Positions 5,696 through 5,702 of a stretch of DNA of 5,702 nt are shown here, piece by piece; positions within the stretch are counted from its first letter, which is position 1; each line of letters begins with the position of its first letter. A model generated the notes under the pieces. It made no database searches. It saw nothing but the letters and a program-made list of their open reading frames with translations, and was not told where the DNA came from. The stretch is taken from NCBI GenBank assembly GCA_903834675.1, contig CAILKC010000102.1, forward strand, positions 1 through 5,702. Reading direction: 5' to 3'. The translations under genes were made by a program, and so were the position numbers. This DNA is from an uncultured Victivallales bacterium (GTDB taxonomy: Bacteria > Verrucomicrobiota > Lentisphaeria > Oligosphaerales > JAFGRS01).

Positions 5696-5702
5696 TGGAG
5701 AG

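Larger units (their letters stand above)
5469..5702. repeat. Tandem array of a 113-114 bp multi-hairpin repeat
   Basis: Two complete copies (5469-5582 and 5583-5695) and the first 7 bases of a third (5696-5702) run to the window edge, so the true copy number is unknown. Each unit starts TGGAGAGA, contains five consecutive hairpins separated by 1-3 bases, and ends with a GTCCATTCCCC-type single-stranded tail. The copies are identical except for the loop of hairpin 2 (CCCC in copy 1, AGC in copy 2), which changes the length by one. Because 113 is not a multiple of 3, repeat copies fall in different frames, so translation across the array is not conserved and coding is unlikely on either strand. 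It is not a CRISPR (no spacers, unit too long and all repeat), nor a recognised insertion sequence. Resemblance to REP/BIME-type intergenic repeats is general only. Confidence 0.95.

Noticed and set aside
5469..5702. CRISPR array or integron attC sites
   Set aside because: There are no unique spacers between repeats, no integron core sites, no cassette ORFs, and the unit is over 110 bp with five internal palindromes.

Overview
This is a GC-rich bacterial chromosomal segment with three well-supported genes, one candidate structured RNA and a striking hairpin repeat array at the right edge. A large secreted DUF4838-type protein beside a creatininase-family amidohydrolase, both in a high-GC background, is a pairing I associate with environmental Armatimonadota, Planctomycetota and neighbouring lineages, often known only from metagenomes. 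That placement is inference; nothing in the window fixes the phylum.

Left part (1-552): no convincing protein gene. Positions 101-320 look like a 6S RNA. Two strands about 200 nt apart pair to form a closing stem, there is a long irregular apical arm, and the 3' strand carries a stable small hairpin followed by a stretch very like the 3' end of E. coli 6S RNA. From 321 to 552 there is an apparent leader with a TATACT element and small hairpins, leading to proC.

Middle (553-4441): proC (pyrroline-5-carboxylate reductase, last step of proline synthesis) on the plus strand converges, with a 22 nt gap, on a 1003-residue exported protein gene on the minus strand. That protein has a signal peptide, a DUF4838 core with its Cys-rich signature, a CBM9-like domain and a beta-rich C-terminal domain. 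It is probably a surface or secreted carbohydrate-active protein.

Right part (4442-5702): a divergent intergenic region with a good minus-strand promoter for the DUF4838 gene separates it from a creatininase-family hydrolase gene on the plus strand. The metal-site motif of that hydrolase is altered. Right after its stop codon come two small hairpins, then a tandem repeat of about 114 bp, with two full copies and the start of a third. Each unit is almost entirely five consecutive, sequence-distinct, near-perfect hairpins. The two copies differ only in one hairpin loop, and the period (114 then 113) breaks reading frame, so this is a structured noncoding element. It is the most novel-looking item in the window.

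The genes do not form one pathway. proC is housekeeping, while the divergent DUF4838 and creatininase-family genes may be linked in catabolism of an amide- or sugar-containing substrate, but only position suggests this.
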